A DNA stretch of 64,000 bases from positions 45,245,375-45,309,374 of the forward strand of contig CM061142.1 of NCBI GenBank assembly GCA_030789695.1, written 5' to 3'. The notes beneath the pieces are model-generated. The model ran no database searches. It was not told the DNA's origin and saw only the letters and a program-made list of their open reading frames with translations. Both the position numbers and the translations under genes were made by a program. Within the stretch, counting starts at the first letter, position 1, and every line of letters begins with the position of its first letter. This document shows positions 23,294-35,969 of this stretch, piece after piece. This stretch comes from Scilla litardierei. Lineage: Eukaryota; Streptophyta; Magnoliopsida; Asparagales; Asparagaceae.

Positions 23294-24582
23294 TTTCCAA
23301 TAACGTATATAAAGATAGGGAGTATGTGGTATAAGTTAAAATAGCAGATAAGCAAAAGACGAAAGAGCCATGTGTGTAGAGATGTAGTGTTTGTTTCGTA
23401 AATGGAGATAGATTCTTTTACAAAAAATTTTTACGTATAAATACGATGAATACAGAACTAATACACTGAAATAGTTGAAGTTTTTATTAGCATAAAAAGT
23501 ATTTAAAATTAGTTAAAGTTTGTTAATTTTGAAATCTGTTGGAGTATAGTGAGAACAGAAATGCCATACATAATCAGAATTCACGTCCTTGCGATCTAGC
23601 GGACACGGCCAGGGAAGTGACTAAGACAGGTCAGTTACCCCCAGTCTAGCAAGGGTGATCCAACAAACTTAGCCAAGCACATTGACCGGATCATGGTCCA
23701 TTGAAGGAAGCTTATCGTTTATATGCGTTCCATTAACAAAAAGTTTAAAGATAAAGATCTTCATATGTAGAAAGTAAAATAGGATGGTATAGGTTAGAAA
23801 TCATTAAAAATTCAGCGACTAAAAATTTTCAGCGAAGGAAACTTAACTCAAAGAATAATTTTAAGTCAATTAAAAAAATATGAGACCTATGTATATATAT
23901 TAAAGATTTTTAAAGAAGTTGAACCGGCGAGAAATTCCATGAAAGGGATATCGATGGTAGAATTAATATAGTAATGCGAGTGATTCAAAGGATAATGATG
24001 GCGGTCAGGGAGATCATGTGGGTCAAGAGTAAGGAGGGAGTTGAATGGTTAAAATGTAAACACGACGTGGAATTAACTTAGGTGAATCTGCTACGATGGA
24101 ATTCTATAGTAATTAACATGGCGATGTAAGGACTAGGAATAATAATAAAAATTAGGGGCCTAATTATTAGGTCGACTAAAGATCAGGAGAACTTAGTACT
24201 AAGACTTTCTAATGAACTAGATTGTAATAGAGGTCTCAGGGAAGGGTCCTAAGAGTATCAAAATTTCGTTTGCTGACCCGTAATTAATGGACTCAATGAA
24301 CGACTAGAGGAAAAGCTCTATGGATCTAATATAGTCAGGGCTGGGTGGGAGACTACTAAGGTAACCTAAGACGAATACAACTAAGTCTCAACGAAAGCAC
24401 GTGACTATCAAACCAAGACGTCTATCTAAGTCTTTCTACCATCTAAGACAAGAAAATACTTCTGATTAGACTCAATTCATGACTTGAATGTTCCGAATAT
24501 TTAAATGGATGTTGTTATCATTATTGTTGTCCCGATATTTCGCAGATGCAAAGAGTGACCTGCATGGGCCACCACTAAAACC
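23294..24582 (-). mobile_element. element B internal region, right part, no coding seen
   Basis: No retroviral motif is visible. Positions about 23571-23735 align with 30603-30765 inside element A, sharing phrases such as GTCTAGCAAGGGTGATCCAA. A and B are thus related outside their LTRs. The last bases, GGGCCACCACTAAAACC, match GGGCCACCAAACC before the right LTR of A. On the minus strand they give GGTTTTAGTGGTGGCCC as primer-site region; I cannot name the tRNA. Confidence 0.75.
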
Positions 24583-27540
24583 TGTCACGCTCCGCTTCCC
24601 AAGTACGGAAAGCGAGACGTGAGAAGGTCCGCTCAGACTTGGAGCTGTGAAGCTGCAGTCTGATAAGCTCTGGTAACTTATTACATTAGCAGGTTCTTTG
24701 CATTACGACGAAACAACAATAATAATAAAAAGGATAGACAATAAAAATTACCCAACTTTCCAACATCCATGGATTATATTCCAACATACAGAGAGTCATA
24801 AAGAAAGAGTCCGAAAAGAAGGACTAAGCATGGCCGAAACTACAACAATAAGGGGTGCAACGCACCGAACAACCTAACAACAGCTACTAATAAAGTAAAT
24901 AACATCTAAAAGAAAGTCACCAGCTGAGACTAAGAGTAGGACCAGTATCCTCGAACTGTACCTTAGTAACCTGTCGACCTCTGTAACCTACTCAGGCTCA
25001 AACCTAAGATGTGACATCCAAAGAGAAAAGGGCACATGTCAGCAAAAATCTCCAACGAAGGAAGGGAGACTTTTGTGCTAGGAAACGTAAAGCACATCAG
25101 GTATAAGAGCAATGCAGCTTAACAGTTCTCAAATAATGATGACATGACATGATATTAAATGAATGCTGCAGTTTAAACATGAACATGATACTTGCAATGC
25201 ACAACACGTCGTAGCAAGAGCTACTAAACAATATTCACGATTTCACGATTAACTTGTATTCACGATGTGCATATGGTTTACGCCTTTTGGCTGAAGTGGT
25301 TGTACGTGCACACTTCTACGTTCAAGTGATCGCTTAACCCTACCCCTCCACATGTATCGAGCGTTGGTTTCCCAACAGCACTGTGCTCGCTTCTGGATCA
25401 CGGGCCAGGAAGTGTTTTTGGTTTGGCATAGGGTTGTGCCCGCAAAGCAGGTGCCTAGTTTAATCAATATGTAGGAGTCAAGATCCTACTCGCCGCAGCT
25501 TACATTTTAAAGTAGCGTGTGCTACACAATCATGATAAAGCAAGAAGATGCATGAAATGACATGATAAGTTGCATGAGCATGACAATAAGCAATTAAAAG
25601 TGCGTACAGATAATTGAAAGTAAACATGACATGCGGCATGAAATGATAGCAAGGGTGTCGGATCTAGCTTCGTTGTCAACGGATCTAGCTTCGTTGTCAA
25701 GCTAGATCAAGTAATGTGTCGGATCTAGTTTCGTTGTCAACCTAGATCAAATATGGTCGTCTAGGCGACTATCATTTCACCGCCTAGTCTCTTTTACGCT
25801 ATTTCTCAAATTGGCCTAAAACATGGCCTAACAAATTACTGTGCAAGTTTCACTTGCCTGTTTTCGGTGGTATCGGTTGTCGTGGGTTCGTCTGGATGGG
25901 CACTACGTGTTGGTACTTCCGGTTCTCTGTTTCGGTTAAACAATTCAATGAATTAGATTTTTCGTGAATAAACATATTATCGAAATAATTTCTAAAATGG
26001 GTTCATTTAATTCTAACGGGTTCACTGGATAGAGTGATGCCTATATTGTGTTACACTAACCTGATACACTTTATTCCATGTAATGTTATTAACCCAACAT
26101 TAATTACAACTACTAAATTGCTGAAATTACTTAACGAATTATCAATTAAAATTAGATTAACACTAATTAACCCATTAGTTAATTATACTAAGCTAATTGC
26201 AATGTTAACATGGCATCAATGGTATACCCACTCTACACTTACTCCCCTTACACAATTATTCTAATATAATATATCTAAAACCCTTCCTCTCTCTTTTTAA
26301 TAAAACTGCCACCTACTCTTTAACATATCAACTTCTCTTTCATTCTTTAATATATATACTCAAGGCTATCACTTGAATTGCCTCATTCATTATTCATTCA
26401 ATCACCCTCACTTTCTCTTTTTTCTCCTCTGTATGTTCTCAGATCTTTTTCTATTTTTTTACGTTTTGAAACTTGCAGTCAACCAAACGCAAGGAGAGAG
26501 ACTCACTTTCGTTCGGATGAGGATAAGAAGAGACAACCGGCGACGGGGGCTGTTGCAGGCCGGCGGCGGCGTGCGCAAGTGGCCGGTGGCGGCGGCTTCA
26601 CGGCATTAGGGCGTCAGCTGTCCCCATCTGGGCGGCGGTGGCCAGTTCCCGGCGGCGGCGTGCATAGGGGTGATGGGGTGGTCGGCCTAAGGAAGGGGAG
26701 GAGGAAGAAGATGGAGGGTTTGAAGGGTTTGCTGATTTTTTTGTAGATCTTTTAGTTTAAAAGATCTGAAGTTTGGGTGTTGATTTTTGAATCTGAAGTA
26801 TGGATTTCAGATTGTTTGTTGGGTTTGATTTCTCCTCTTGATTTTCTGTTTTCAAAAGAAATCAGTTTGGGATTGATTGTATTTGTTGGAGGACTGATTT
26901 GTTTGAGGGATTTGTGTTGGGAAGATGATGGATTTGGGTTTTGATTGTGGTTATGGATTGATGAATAGATTTGGTGAAATTGGTGCTGATTTGTGTAGAG
27001 AAGTTAGGGAACTGATTTTTTTGTTTGGGGTTGTCGGATAGGGCTTGAGGCTACTGTGTGTTGAAGGTGGAGGTGGATGGAGGTCTGCCTTAAGAAGAAA
27101 TTTTGGCAGAGACAATTTTAATGAGTGTAGGTTTTTGATTGGGACAAAATTAATTGGTGTTTGTTGTCTTTAAACAAGGGGAATGAATCTCGCTAAACGT
27201 GTTACACTTCCTCTCTTCGTTTTGATAAAAGAAGTCTAAACGTGAAGGAATGATGATTAAGATTAATTAATTAAATAAGTTTTAATATTAATATACCAAA
27301 CGTGATTAGTAAAAACAACAAAAAGTGAAGTAATTAGTAAAATAAAAAAAGTAATTAGTAAAATAATTAAATTAAAATTTTAATTAAACGTGATGGTTAA
27401 TTAATGACAATACGGTAAAAACGGAAAACAGAATCGCACATACGTAGCAAGAAGCGTACAGACGAAAAGTCAACCAGATGACTGAAAGAAAATACTGATA
27501 CGCACGATCTAAAACACGGCTAAAAATACATGTCGTTACA
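24583..27540 (-). mobile_element. element B right (5') LTR, 2958 bp
   Basis: Collinear with 5880-8863. It begins TGTCACGCTCCGC and ends GTCGTTACA. The splice-donor hexamer GTGAGT on the minus strand at about 26512-26517 is kept, although the exon side changed from AAG to AAA. The GC-rich block at 26520-26710 corresponds to 7800-7990. Confidence 0.9.
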
Positions 27541-28944
27541 ACGGCGTATGTTGTGGCGGATCCGGCAGTGACGTGGGCATGGAAAGCGCTGGCGGTGCTA
27601 CGTCGGGATCGAAGGGGAGCGACAGTGCTGCTCTCGGAGGCTAGGCAGCGTGGGGCAGAGCTGGGTCTGGGCTCGTTGGCGTTCGATGGTGATCTCGATG
27701 GCAGAGTTGAACGGAGAAGCGGCGAGAGCGTGGGGATCTCATTCGGGCTGGTTGGCGACTCGGGGGGCGTCGAGGACGGCAGGACAACGGTGGGGCGTGC
27801 TCGAGCTCACTTCGAGCTTAAGGGAGCCACGACGTTGTCGTCAGAGTGCGTACGGCGAGGAGGAGTACAGGGAGGGCGTCGGAGCGGGGAGCGAAGAGGA
27901 GTAGCGCTCCGTGGTTCCGTCGGCGTGCCTTGATGGAAGCGGGGGCTACTGCAGGCTAGTCGCTTTGTCGGAGGTGGCGAGCTTGGGGTCGCCGATGTCA
28001 GAGTGGAGGGGTTCACCGTTAGAGGGGGTCGGGCACTTCGACGGGCGGAGATGTGTGGGGTTGCCATCAGTAGAGGCGTGCATGGGTCGCCGTGGGTGTG
28101 TGAATGAAAGAGAGAGATAGAGAGCATGTGTTACGGGGCTGAGGGGGGTTGTTATATGATGGAGACGAGTTAAGGGGTTATTATATACGGTTAATAAATT
28201 AAATTAGTATTAAACAAAACTTCAGTTAGTCAAATGCTATTAATAGGTTAGGTAGAAACTTTGGACTAAGTGTTGATTTTAAGTAACCCATGAAACACAT
28301 GGGCTACTTAGGGGATGGGTTAGGTAGGGATAAGTTACGTAAGTGATTAGATAATTAAGGGATAATTAGAATAGTTAGAAAGGTAATTAAAACCCATTAG
28401 TAAAAGTAATTAGTAAAATACAAAATCGAAATTACGATTTTGCCCTTACTAATAAACGTGTCCGAAAAATTACGAAAACATACCCACGGGATCGTATTGT
28501 CGTGAGAATCGCACATACGAGATTCGTTTCAGGGTTTGGGCTACATGGATACTAGTTTTAGGCCAAAACGTTTAGGATGCGGGTTTGCGGGTTCTATATT
28601 GATTTGACTTCAGAAAATTACGAAATTAATGTGGGAAGCCCTAAATGATCATAGAATGTTACCGTAGAAGTTTGAAAACGTGTTGATGATGTTTGTATAT
28701 AAAATTAATTCATTAAGCCAAACCGGTAATAACTGAAAATGAATTTTTACCAGATTATTTAGAGGTATTTGATGAAACCCGAACTTATTAAAATACTCTA
28801 TTACTAGTCTGATACTTCAAAATATTTTTATAAGAAATTTTTGAAATAGTAAAACTCCTGACAAACCATTATAAAATAATTTTAAAGAAATTGAAAATAG
28901 GTTAAATACGTAAATAGTTGTCTTGATGAAAACAGGCCGTTACA
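27541..28944 (-). mobile_element. element A left LTR, second part
   Basis: This continues the LTR cut at 5879 and aligns with 33247-34600. It contains the minus-strand TATA box (TATATAATA-type, about 28179-28187) and the GC-rich leader. The first five bases are the second copy of B's target duplication. It ends GGCCGTTACA. TTCTACCCTCCTTAAAA follows, which reads on the minus strand as a purine tract next to the LTR. Confidence 0.85.
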
Positions 28945-29394
28945 TTCTACCCTCCTTAAAATAATTCCGTCCTTGGAATTTAAAAGACTTTTCTAAAACA
29001 AATAATTGATGTTATGAATAAGCTCAAGCAAATAAATGATTGAAAAGATAGTTATCTAGAAAATTTGGTTGTAAATAACATGAGATATAATGTGATATCA
29101 TAGCATCAAGAAAACAAGAGATGTTTACTATTGACATCACCATAGCTTCCGAAACTATTCTTGAGACCAGTATCATCACAATAGTTACTCTGACTTCTCA
29201 AGTAGCCCAAAATTAACATTAACATCACATGAAAATGAGGGCTATTATGATGACAACATTTGTTCGAACTTGGAACCTGAGGTGATTAGCCAGTAGCAAG
29301 CTATTTAAACCTCATAAACCGGATGATCATAAAGTTTATTCGTGCTACTGGTGACTAACTGGGTCTAGCCAAAGATGTCGTTCGTAATATAGCA
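28945..29394 (-). mobile_element. element A internal region, left part
   Basis: About 450 bp with no coding potential. It opens with TTCTACCCTCCTTAAAATAATTC, cognate to the start of B's interior (TTCTACACACCTTAAGAAGAATTC). Confidence 0.7.
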
Positions 29395-30597
29395 TGTAAC
29401 GACTAAACCACGGGTACTCGTGCTTTCCAACCAAGCACCAACAACATCAATCCCCATAATGCCCAACCACATGCTAACGTCCAGATCAACGCCCAAAGGT
29501 AAGTATAGGGCCAACACCGAAAGTCAGTACTCACTGCCAGCATTCCTTCCATCAATCTCCATAATATCCCACAATAAGGCAAGATCCAAGCTCTCATCCA
29601 GAGCCAAGCACAAGGCCTACATCCAACTTCAACACCCAAGGCCAATATCATACCAATAATCATCGCCATCACTCCTTCCGTAGACCAATACTTGACATTC
29701 GCAACACCCAACATCACCCAACAAGTAAACAACCAAAAACACACTTTCTCGTACACCAAAAGGAGTAGAAGCAAGAGGAAGCCTAAACGGGATCTCAACC
29801 TGGGTGAGACCCAGGGCAGAGAGCTCAAGAGAAGCCCAAGGATCACGGCTTCCCAAGATCTCAGCCACACAGCGACATCGAGGTTGGCAGTGTGGGTCGT
29901 CGCTAAGGCCAAAAATCCCAAAACAGAATGTCGAAGGGCCATCGGCGGCTGTCGATCCATGGCAGCTGCGAATGCTTGGTGTGGCGAGTGTCACCAGAAT
30001 GGGGTGAAGTGGTGGAGCTTCGAATAAGACCGAAGGAGCTTGAGGCGAGATGGGGCGAGCTTGCTTGAGGGAGAGGCCGGGAGGAGGAGTGGGTATTGCC
30101 GAGGCGTATAGAAACCACGGGGTGACTTGGTGAGGAAGAGAGGAGGGTTTTAAAAAGGGGGGCACCGAAAGTCGTTGGCAGTGTAGGCTAAGTTAGGCGG
30201 GACCGGGGCTCGAGGAGAGGAAGCAGATAAAGGAAATAAAGAGGGGGAAATGGTAGGTGAAAAAGAGGTTTAACTCATGGAGAATCGTGCACAAGATGAA
30301 AGTAGGGGTTAGAAGAGAAACACGAGCTCAAAAAGACGCAAACAGCCTACACTTGCACGTCAGGTTTGGCTCGTCTCAAAATGTCTAGCACCATCTTCCA
30401 ATACTTCTGAGCATCCTTCGATTCGCTTCCGCTGTCCAACTTGAACTTCTAGTGATCGAAAATTCGAATGCTACCCTCCTTAAAATAGACGTAGCTAGAG
30501 TTCAAGCGTACTAGAAATAGAAAGATTCTAAGAAGGTCAATCGAAAGGTCATCAAGCTAAAGGATGGGTGGTAGCGATGAAGATTGATGGCGTTACA
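29395..30597 (-). mobile_element. putative nested LTR-like segment, 1203 bp
   Basis: The segment is bounded by TGTAACG at 29395 and CGTTACA at 30597, the terminal form of the A/B/C/D LTRs. Read on the minus strand it has an AT-poor transcribed-looking block with open frames of 178 and 185 codons (30165-29629, 29960-29403). The second is strongly hydrophobic and Trp-rich and resembles no protein I know. The flanks are TAGCA and TACTC, so no target duplication is visible. It may be an old solo LTR with one end lost, or part of A itself. Confidence 0.4.
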
Positions 30598-31110
30598 TAC
30601 TCATGATTTACGTCCTTGCGGTCCAGCGAAACACGGCCAAGGAAGTGACTAAGCCAGGATCACTTATCCCAAGTCTAGCAAGGGTGATCCAACAAACTTA
30701 GACAAGCACATTGACCGAATCATGGTCCATTGAAGGAAGCTCATCATTTATATGTGTGCCATCATCAACTGAAGGGAGGGTGATGAAGAAGAAGTTGGTA
30801 GATAGTTCAACATATGAAAAATCACTATAACTGCTAGCAAAAGAGGTTATTAGGGAGGGTATATCCAAAGAATGGAACACGAATTTCTAGACAAGGTGAA
30901 GAGTTCAAAGAAAGTGATGAGGACCCAGGAAGATTAAGGGAGACCTAATGAAGATGGTAATAAGGACGCTTCACCCGTATATTCAATACAGGTGAACACT
31001 CGAGACATCCTGTACTCGAGAGTTCTATTTGAGTATTTTATACTGTACACCTTGATCTTGCTGTATTGTTCACGAGGTAGTTAGTGCGGACCTGCGTGGG
31101 CCACCAAACC
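30598..31110 (-). mobile_element. element A internal region, right part
   Basis: No gene. Positions 30603-30765 align with 23571-23735 in B. The end GGGCCACCAAACC sits in the primer-site position on the minus strand. The total interior of A without the nested segment is only about 0.96 kb between LTRs of about 3.5 kb. Confidence 0.7.
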
Positions 31111-34100
31111 TGTAACGACCCGCTCTCGGGGGGGCCCATTACTTATTTGATATTTACGCAGGTCCTGCAGATTACCAGTGAATTCAAAATAGCCACGATG
31201 CAGAGATGTACAAAAATACTCAAATAGTACCTAATTATTACAATCCATACTGTACAAGATGTCCCAATAAATATACATGAAAGAAAGAAAAGTACACAAC
31301 TGAAAATAACTCTGGAAGCTGCTGTCTCATGGTTGAATTCTGGCGCTATTAGCTCAAGAGCATCTACCTCCATATGTACGTCGTCTGCGGTGCCACGAAG
31401 ATAGAACCGTAAGTAAGTCATAACAATTCTAAATATAGAAAAGAAGCAGTATACAAATATGACAAAAGTAACTACGTACAAGCAGACTAGAGTGAAAAGT
31501 AAAGTACTGAGCAACAACTGTACACAGCTGAGTAGTAAAAGTAGAATGAACTGAAAGGAAAGAACAACTGTACTGTGGTGGTGCGAGTGTAAAGCAGTCT
31601 GAGTAAGTGAAACATGCTACTGCTGTAGCTAAAAGTACGACAAGTAAAGTACTATGACTGCACAAGTGTAGTAAGTAACGTGCATGGAACGTGCAAAGTA
31701 AAGGTGCCTGTGGTGCGTAAGGTAAAAGTGACTGTGCAAAAGTAACTACACTACGTGACTCAAATCGGAGAGTACAATATGTGACCATCAAGTCCATCTC
31801 TTGCCTGGGCGCGACCCAGACGAATGCCAAAATACAGGCAGCGGGACATGTATTTTGCCAAAAACCCAGGCAGCAGGACAGGATGCCAAAACTCAGGCGA
31901 CAGGACGGGAAGATCGAACTCCAGTCACTCCCGCACTCTCTCGAACTATGAGTTACCCCAAAAACCCCAGTGAAGTGTCAAGTGTTCTATGTATATGTTT
32001 ATATGGGATGTTCCACAAGATATTCCACAACATGTTTCACAAGATGTTTCATACGGTGTATCACAAAATGTTCCATACGGTGTATCACAAGATGTTAGTC
32101 AACCCAAGTCCACTGGTTGACTTTCTCATTGAAAACCAGAGGGTAGTAACTCATTCCAAAGCTGACTGTGCCAAAACGAACTGAGGATAAAGACAAGTCC
32201 AACGACTGTAATACTGATTCCATGCTTCGAGCATGTAGAAGTGTTGTTTAGCACACAATTTACTCAAGTTGATGGTTGTGTGCTATAACCACCAAAATTG
32301 AAAGTTGGCAAAGTAATCTGTAGTTGATTACTTTTCCTATTAGATTAGGTTTCTAGTTCGGTTCAGGTCAAGTAGACGTTCTGAGGCTATAGGTAGTGTT
32401 CCTAAGTTCATACGGGGACACTAACTAATTTTCTAGTTTTAGAATTAGTTGTGACTTACAGATTTCAAGATCGACGTAGCAAGCCGGAATTTGATCTAGG
32501 GCTTATACGGACGTTGATGCACAAGAATTGGTACCTGAACACAAGAATACTTGGTTAAAGAACGCTACATTTTCTACTTAAATAATTTGATCGTTCTGAT
32601 TTTCTAAACTGGTTGAAACGTTGTCGAAAACCGTTCTAAATTTTTATATAGGCTAGGTATAATGAAAATAATTTTTCTGCAAAAGGAAATATTTTTCTGA
32701 ATCTTGTTGTAATTTTTCTAATTTTTAAAAGCCCAAAACAAATTTTAAAACTATTTTTCAATTAGTAACGTAATTATTCAACAATTTATTCTGGATGCAA
32801 TCTGCATCGGAATGGTTCAAGTGAGCTGTCAAAATGACCGTCTCGAGGAATACTATAACATATATTTTTCTCACGTATCGGTGTATGTGACAATAACAAG
32901 TTATGGATTTTTGAACGAAAATCACGTATTTAACTATTAGGGTTAAAAATTAATTCTAGAAAAACTAAGCGTATGATTGAGATGAAACTAGTGTCATTGG
33001 ATCCAGAATATCGTTTCTGATACTCTAGAACTAGTCTTGTATCTTTCTGGGACCTGTAGGATTTACTATGAATTTATTACTATCTGCGTATACTATATAT
33101 ATTTCTCTACATATTCAAATACGTATTAAAAAGTATTTTCGTATTATCATTTAAAACCCGATGTTATCATCTCACCTTCGACGTCCGATGGGTGCTCGGG
33201 GGTGTGTCTGTTGGCGGACGTCGGCAGCGGGGGAGGAGCAGCGAGGGGGCGGCGGATGTTGCGGCGGATCTAGCAGCAACGTGGGCGCGGAAAGTGCTGG
33301 CGAAGCGTGAGGTGGAGCCAGGTCTGGGCTCGTTGGCATTCGATGGCGATCTCGATGGCGGAGTTGAACGGAGAAGCGACGAGAGCGTGGCGGTCTCTTT
33401 CGGGCTGGTTGGTGACTCGGGGAGCGTCGAGGACGGCGGGATGACAGTGGGGCGTGCTCGAGCTCGCTTCGAGCTGAAGGGAACCACGGCGTCATCATCG
33501 GAGTGCGTACGGCAAGGCGGAGTACGGGGAGGGCGTCGGAGCGGGGAGCGAAGAGGAGCATCGCTCCGTGGTGCCGTCGGCGTGCCCTGGTGGAAGGGGG
33601 GCTGCTGCAGGCTAGTCGCTTCATCGGAGGTGGCGAGCTTGGGGTCGCCAGTGTCGGAGTGGAGGTCTTCACCGTGAGAGGGGGTCGGGCGCTTCGACAG
33701 GCAGAGATGTGTGGGGTTGCCGCCGGGAGAGGCGTGCATGGGTCGGCGTGGGTGTGTGAATGAAAGAGAGAGATAGAGAGCGTGTGTTACGGGGCTGAGG
33801 GGGGTTGTTATGTGAGGGAGACGAGTTAAGGGGTTATTATATATGATTAATAAATTAAATTAGTATTAAACAAAACTTCAGTTAGTCAAATGCTATTAAT
33901 AGGTTAGGTAGAAACTTTGGACTAAGTGTTGATTTTAAGTAACCCATGAAACACGTGGGCTACTTAGGGGATGGGTTAGGTAGGGATAAGTTACGTAAGT
34001 GATTAGATAATTAAGGGATAATTAGAATAGTTAGAAAGGTAATTAAAAACCATTAGTAAAAGTAATTAGTAAAATACAAAATCGAAATTACGATTTTGCC

Positions 34101-34600
34101 CTTACTAATAAACGTGTCCGAAAAATTACGAAAACATACCCACGTGATCGTATTGTCGTGAGAATCGCACATACGAGATCCATTTCAGGGTTTGGGCTAC
34201 GGGGATACTAGTTTTAGGCCAAAACATTTAGGATGCGGGTTTGCGGGTTCTATATTGATTTGACTTCAGAAAATTACGAAATTTATGTGGGAAGCCCTAA
34301 ATGATCATAGAATGTTACTGTAGAAGTTTGAAAACATGTTGATGATGTTTGTATAGAAAATTAATTCATTAAGTCAAACCGGTAATAACTGAAAATGAAT
34401 TTTTACCAGATTATTTAGAAGTATTTGATGAAACCCGAACTTACTAAAATACTCCATTATTAGTCTGATACTTCAAAATATTTTTATAAGAAATTTTTGA
34501 AATCGTAAAACTCCTGACAAACCATTATAAAATAGTTTTAAAAAAATTGAAAATAGGTTAAATACGTAAATAGTTGTCTTGATGAAAATAGGCCGTTACA
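31111..34600 (-). mobile_element. element A right (5') LTR, 3490 bp
   Basis: This is the uninterrupted LTR of A, TGTAACGACC to GGCCGTTACA. On the minus strand it shows a TATA box (about 33835-33844) and a CT-rich leader with CATTCACACACCCACG. An ATG at 33739 then opens 190 codons of Ser/Pro/Arg-rich sequence. These run across a splice-donor consensus AAG|GTGAGA (boundary 33176/33175) to a stop at 33167. The reading frame is not conserved in the other LTR, so a real protein is doubtful; the donor is conserved. Confidence 0.9.
33835..33844 (-). promoter_or_regulatory. element A LTR TATA box
   Basis: TATATAATA on the minus strand. The other LTR keeps a TATA form at 28179-28187. A CT-rich leader begins about 30 nt downstream. 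Confidence 0.6.
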
Positions 34601-34605
34601 GTGTG

Positions 34606-34974
34606 TCTATTTTTGTTACAATATTGTGTTTTTGTTTTTTGTGTGTCTCTATAGAGGCGATGATGATGATGATCTGCCTAGACATTGTACATCTTATTTT
34701 TGACAAATATGGCGTGGTGAGTTTGGATGGCCTGCAAACATAGACTACAACTACAGACTACACACAAACTACACATACAAACTGCACATTCTTGATTGCA
34801 TTTTATCTTAGCCTTCATGATTTTCTGCCATGTTTCTTTTCCATACATTCTGTACTATTATTATATCCCTCCAAGTTTAAAATTTGTATGTCTGTGTCTT
34901 TGTGTGTAGCCTATCTGAATAGACACATGCATAGACACACAAACTACACACACAGACACAGGCACGTGCGCGCG

Positions 34975-35060
<86 letters not shown>

Positions 35061-35480
35061 ACAATACAGACTATCCACACACACACACAAACACACACAA
35101 AGACAGAAACTACACATAGAGACTACATATACATCACACACACACACACACACACACACATCAGTACACATAAACTACACATACAACACACGCACGCGCG
35201 CACGCGCACACAAATCAGTACACACAGACTACACATATAGCACACACATCATACTACACAGACACAAACACACAACATACACATATGGGCAGGCAACAAT
35301 ATTACAACCATTTTTTGTCAAGTGATTACAATGGGCATATCTGAACCTCATTCTTTCTCGTTGGTTTTTCTTCTGTAAAAAATGAATTTTTTTACTTTTA
35401 AATAATATTGCTGTATTTTGAATTTAAATTTTATTTTTTAAAAATGTTCTTACATTGGCTTTTCATTTGTAAAAAATGAA
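34606..35480. mobile_element. CACTA interior continued, microsatellite-rich
   Basis: After element A the TG-type DNA resumes. CGATGATGATGATGATCTGCC (34658-34679) and TTGTCAAGTGATTACAATG (35317-35335) repeat phrases found at about 2150-2172 and 2345-2362. A CA run (34978-35020), GA run (35021-35060) and further CA runs (to about 35290) mirror the TG/TC block at 1879-2106. No protein is encoded; open frames are repeat artefacts. Confidence 0.65.
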
Positions 35481-35969
35481 TTTTTACTGTTGAACAGTAT
35501 TACTGTATTTTGATTTTTGATTATAAATTTTATTTTTTAAATTTTCAATTTCACTGACGATACTATCTGTATAGAAAATTTATTTTTTAATATGTTAAAT
35601 TATTACTGACGGCCTATCAGTAATAATTATAATATGGATGACTGTTCCGTCAGATATACTTCAGGTTTTCACTGACATGCCATCAGTGTTATGTATTTAC
35701 TTTTATAAAAAATTTAAATATTACTGAAGAAATCGTCAGGAAAAGTTTTTGTTGTACTGACGAACCGTTAGTAAAATTTTTACTATTCATGGCGGTAACA
35801 TGAGCAGTCACCAACTTTTACTGATGGTACCGTCAAAAATATGTTACTTACCTAAATCTGTTGGCAGAGCTTCTGACAGGCATCTGTCGTCAGTGAAGAT
35901 TGTTGCTGACGGCATTTTTACTTTTACTGATGGCAAAAGCCGTCAGTAAATCCCCTTTTTCCTGTAGTG
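35481..35969. mobile_element. CACTA transposon terminus with subterminal repeats
   Basis: On the minus strand the sequence begins CACTACAGGAAAAAGGGG at 35969, the terminal inverted repeat form of plant CACTA (En/Spm) elements. It is followed by many TACTGACGG and TCAGTAA subterminal motifs on both strands (about 35560-35960). TGA follows at 35970-35972 as the expected 3-bp duplication. The other terminus is not in the window, so the element extends left beyond position 1 or has lost that end. Confidence 0.88.

Noticed and set aside
29403..29960. 185-codon hydrophobic Trp-rich frame taken as a membrane protein
   Set aside because: Overlapping frames of similar length exist on both strands. 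It ends at the LTR-like boundary, and Trp content this high suggests reading of a G-rich non-coding strand.
34792..35325. 177-codon open frame over CA/GA repeats
   Set aside because: Composition artefact of the microsatellite; no domain.
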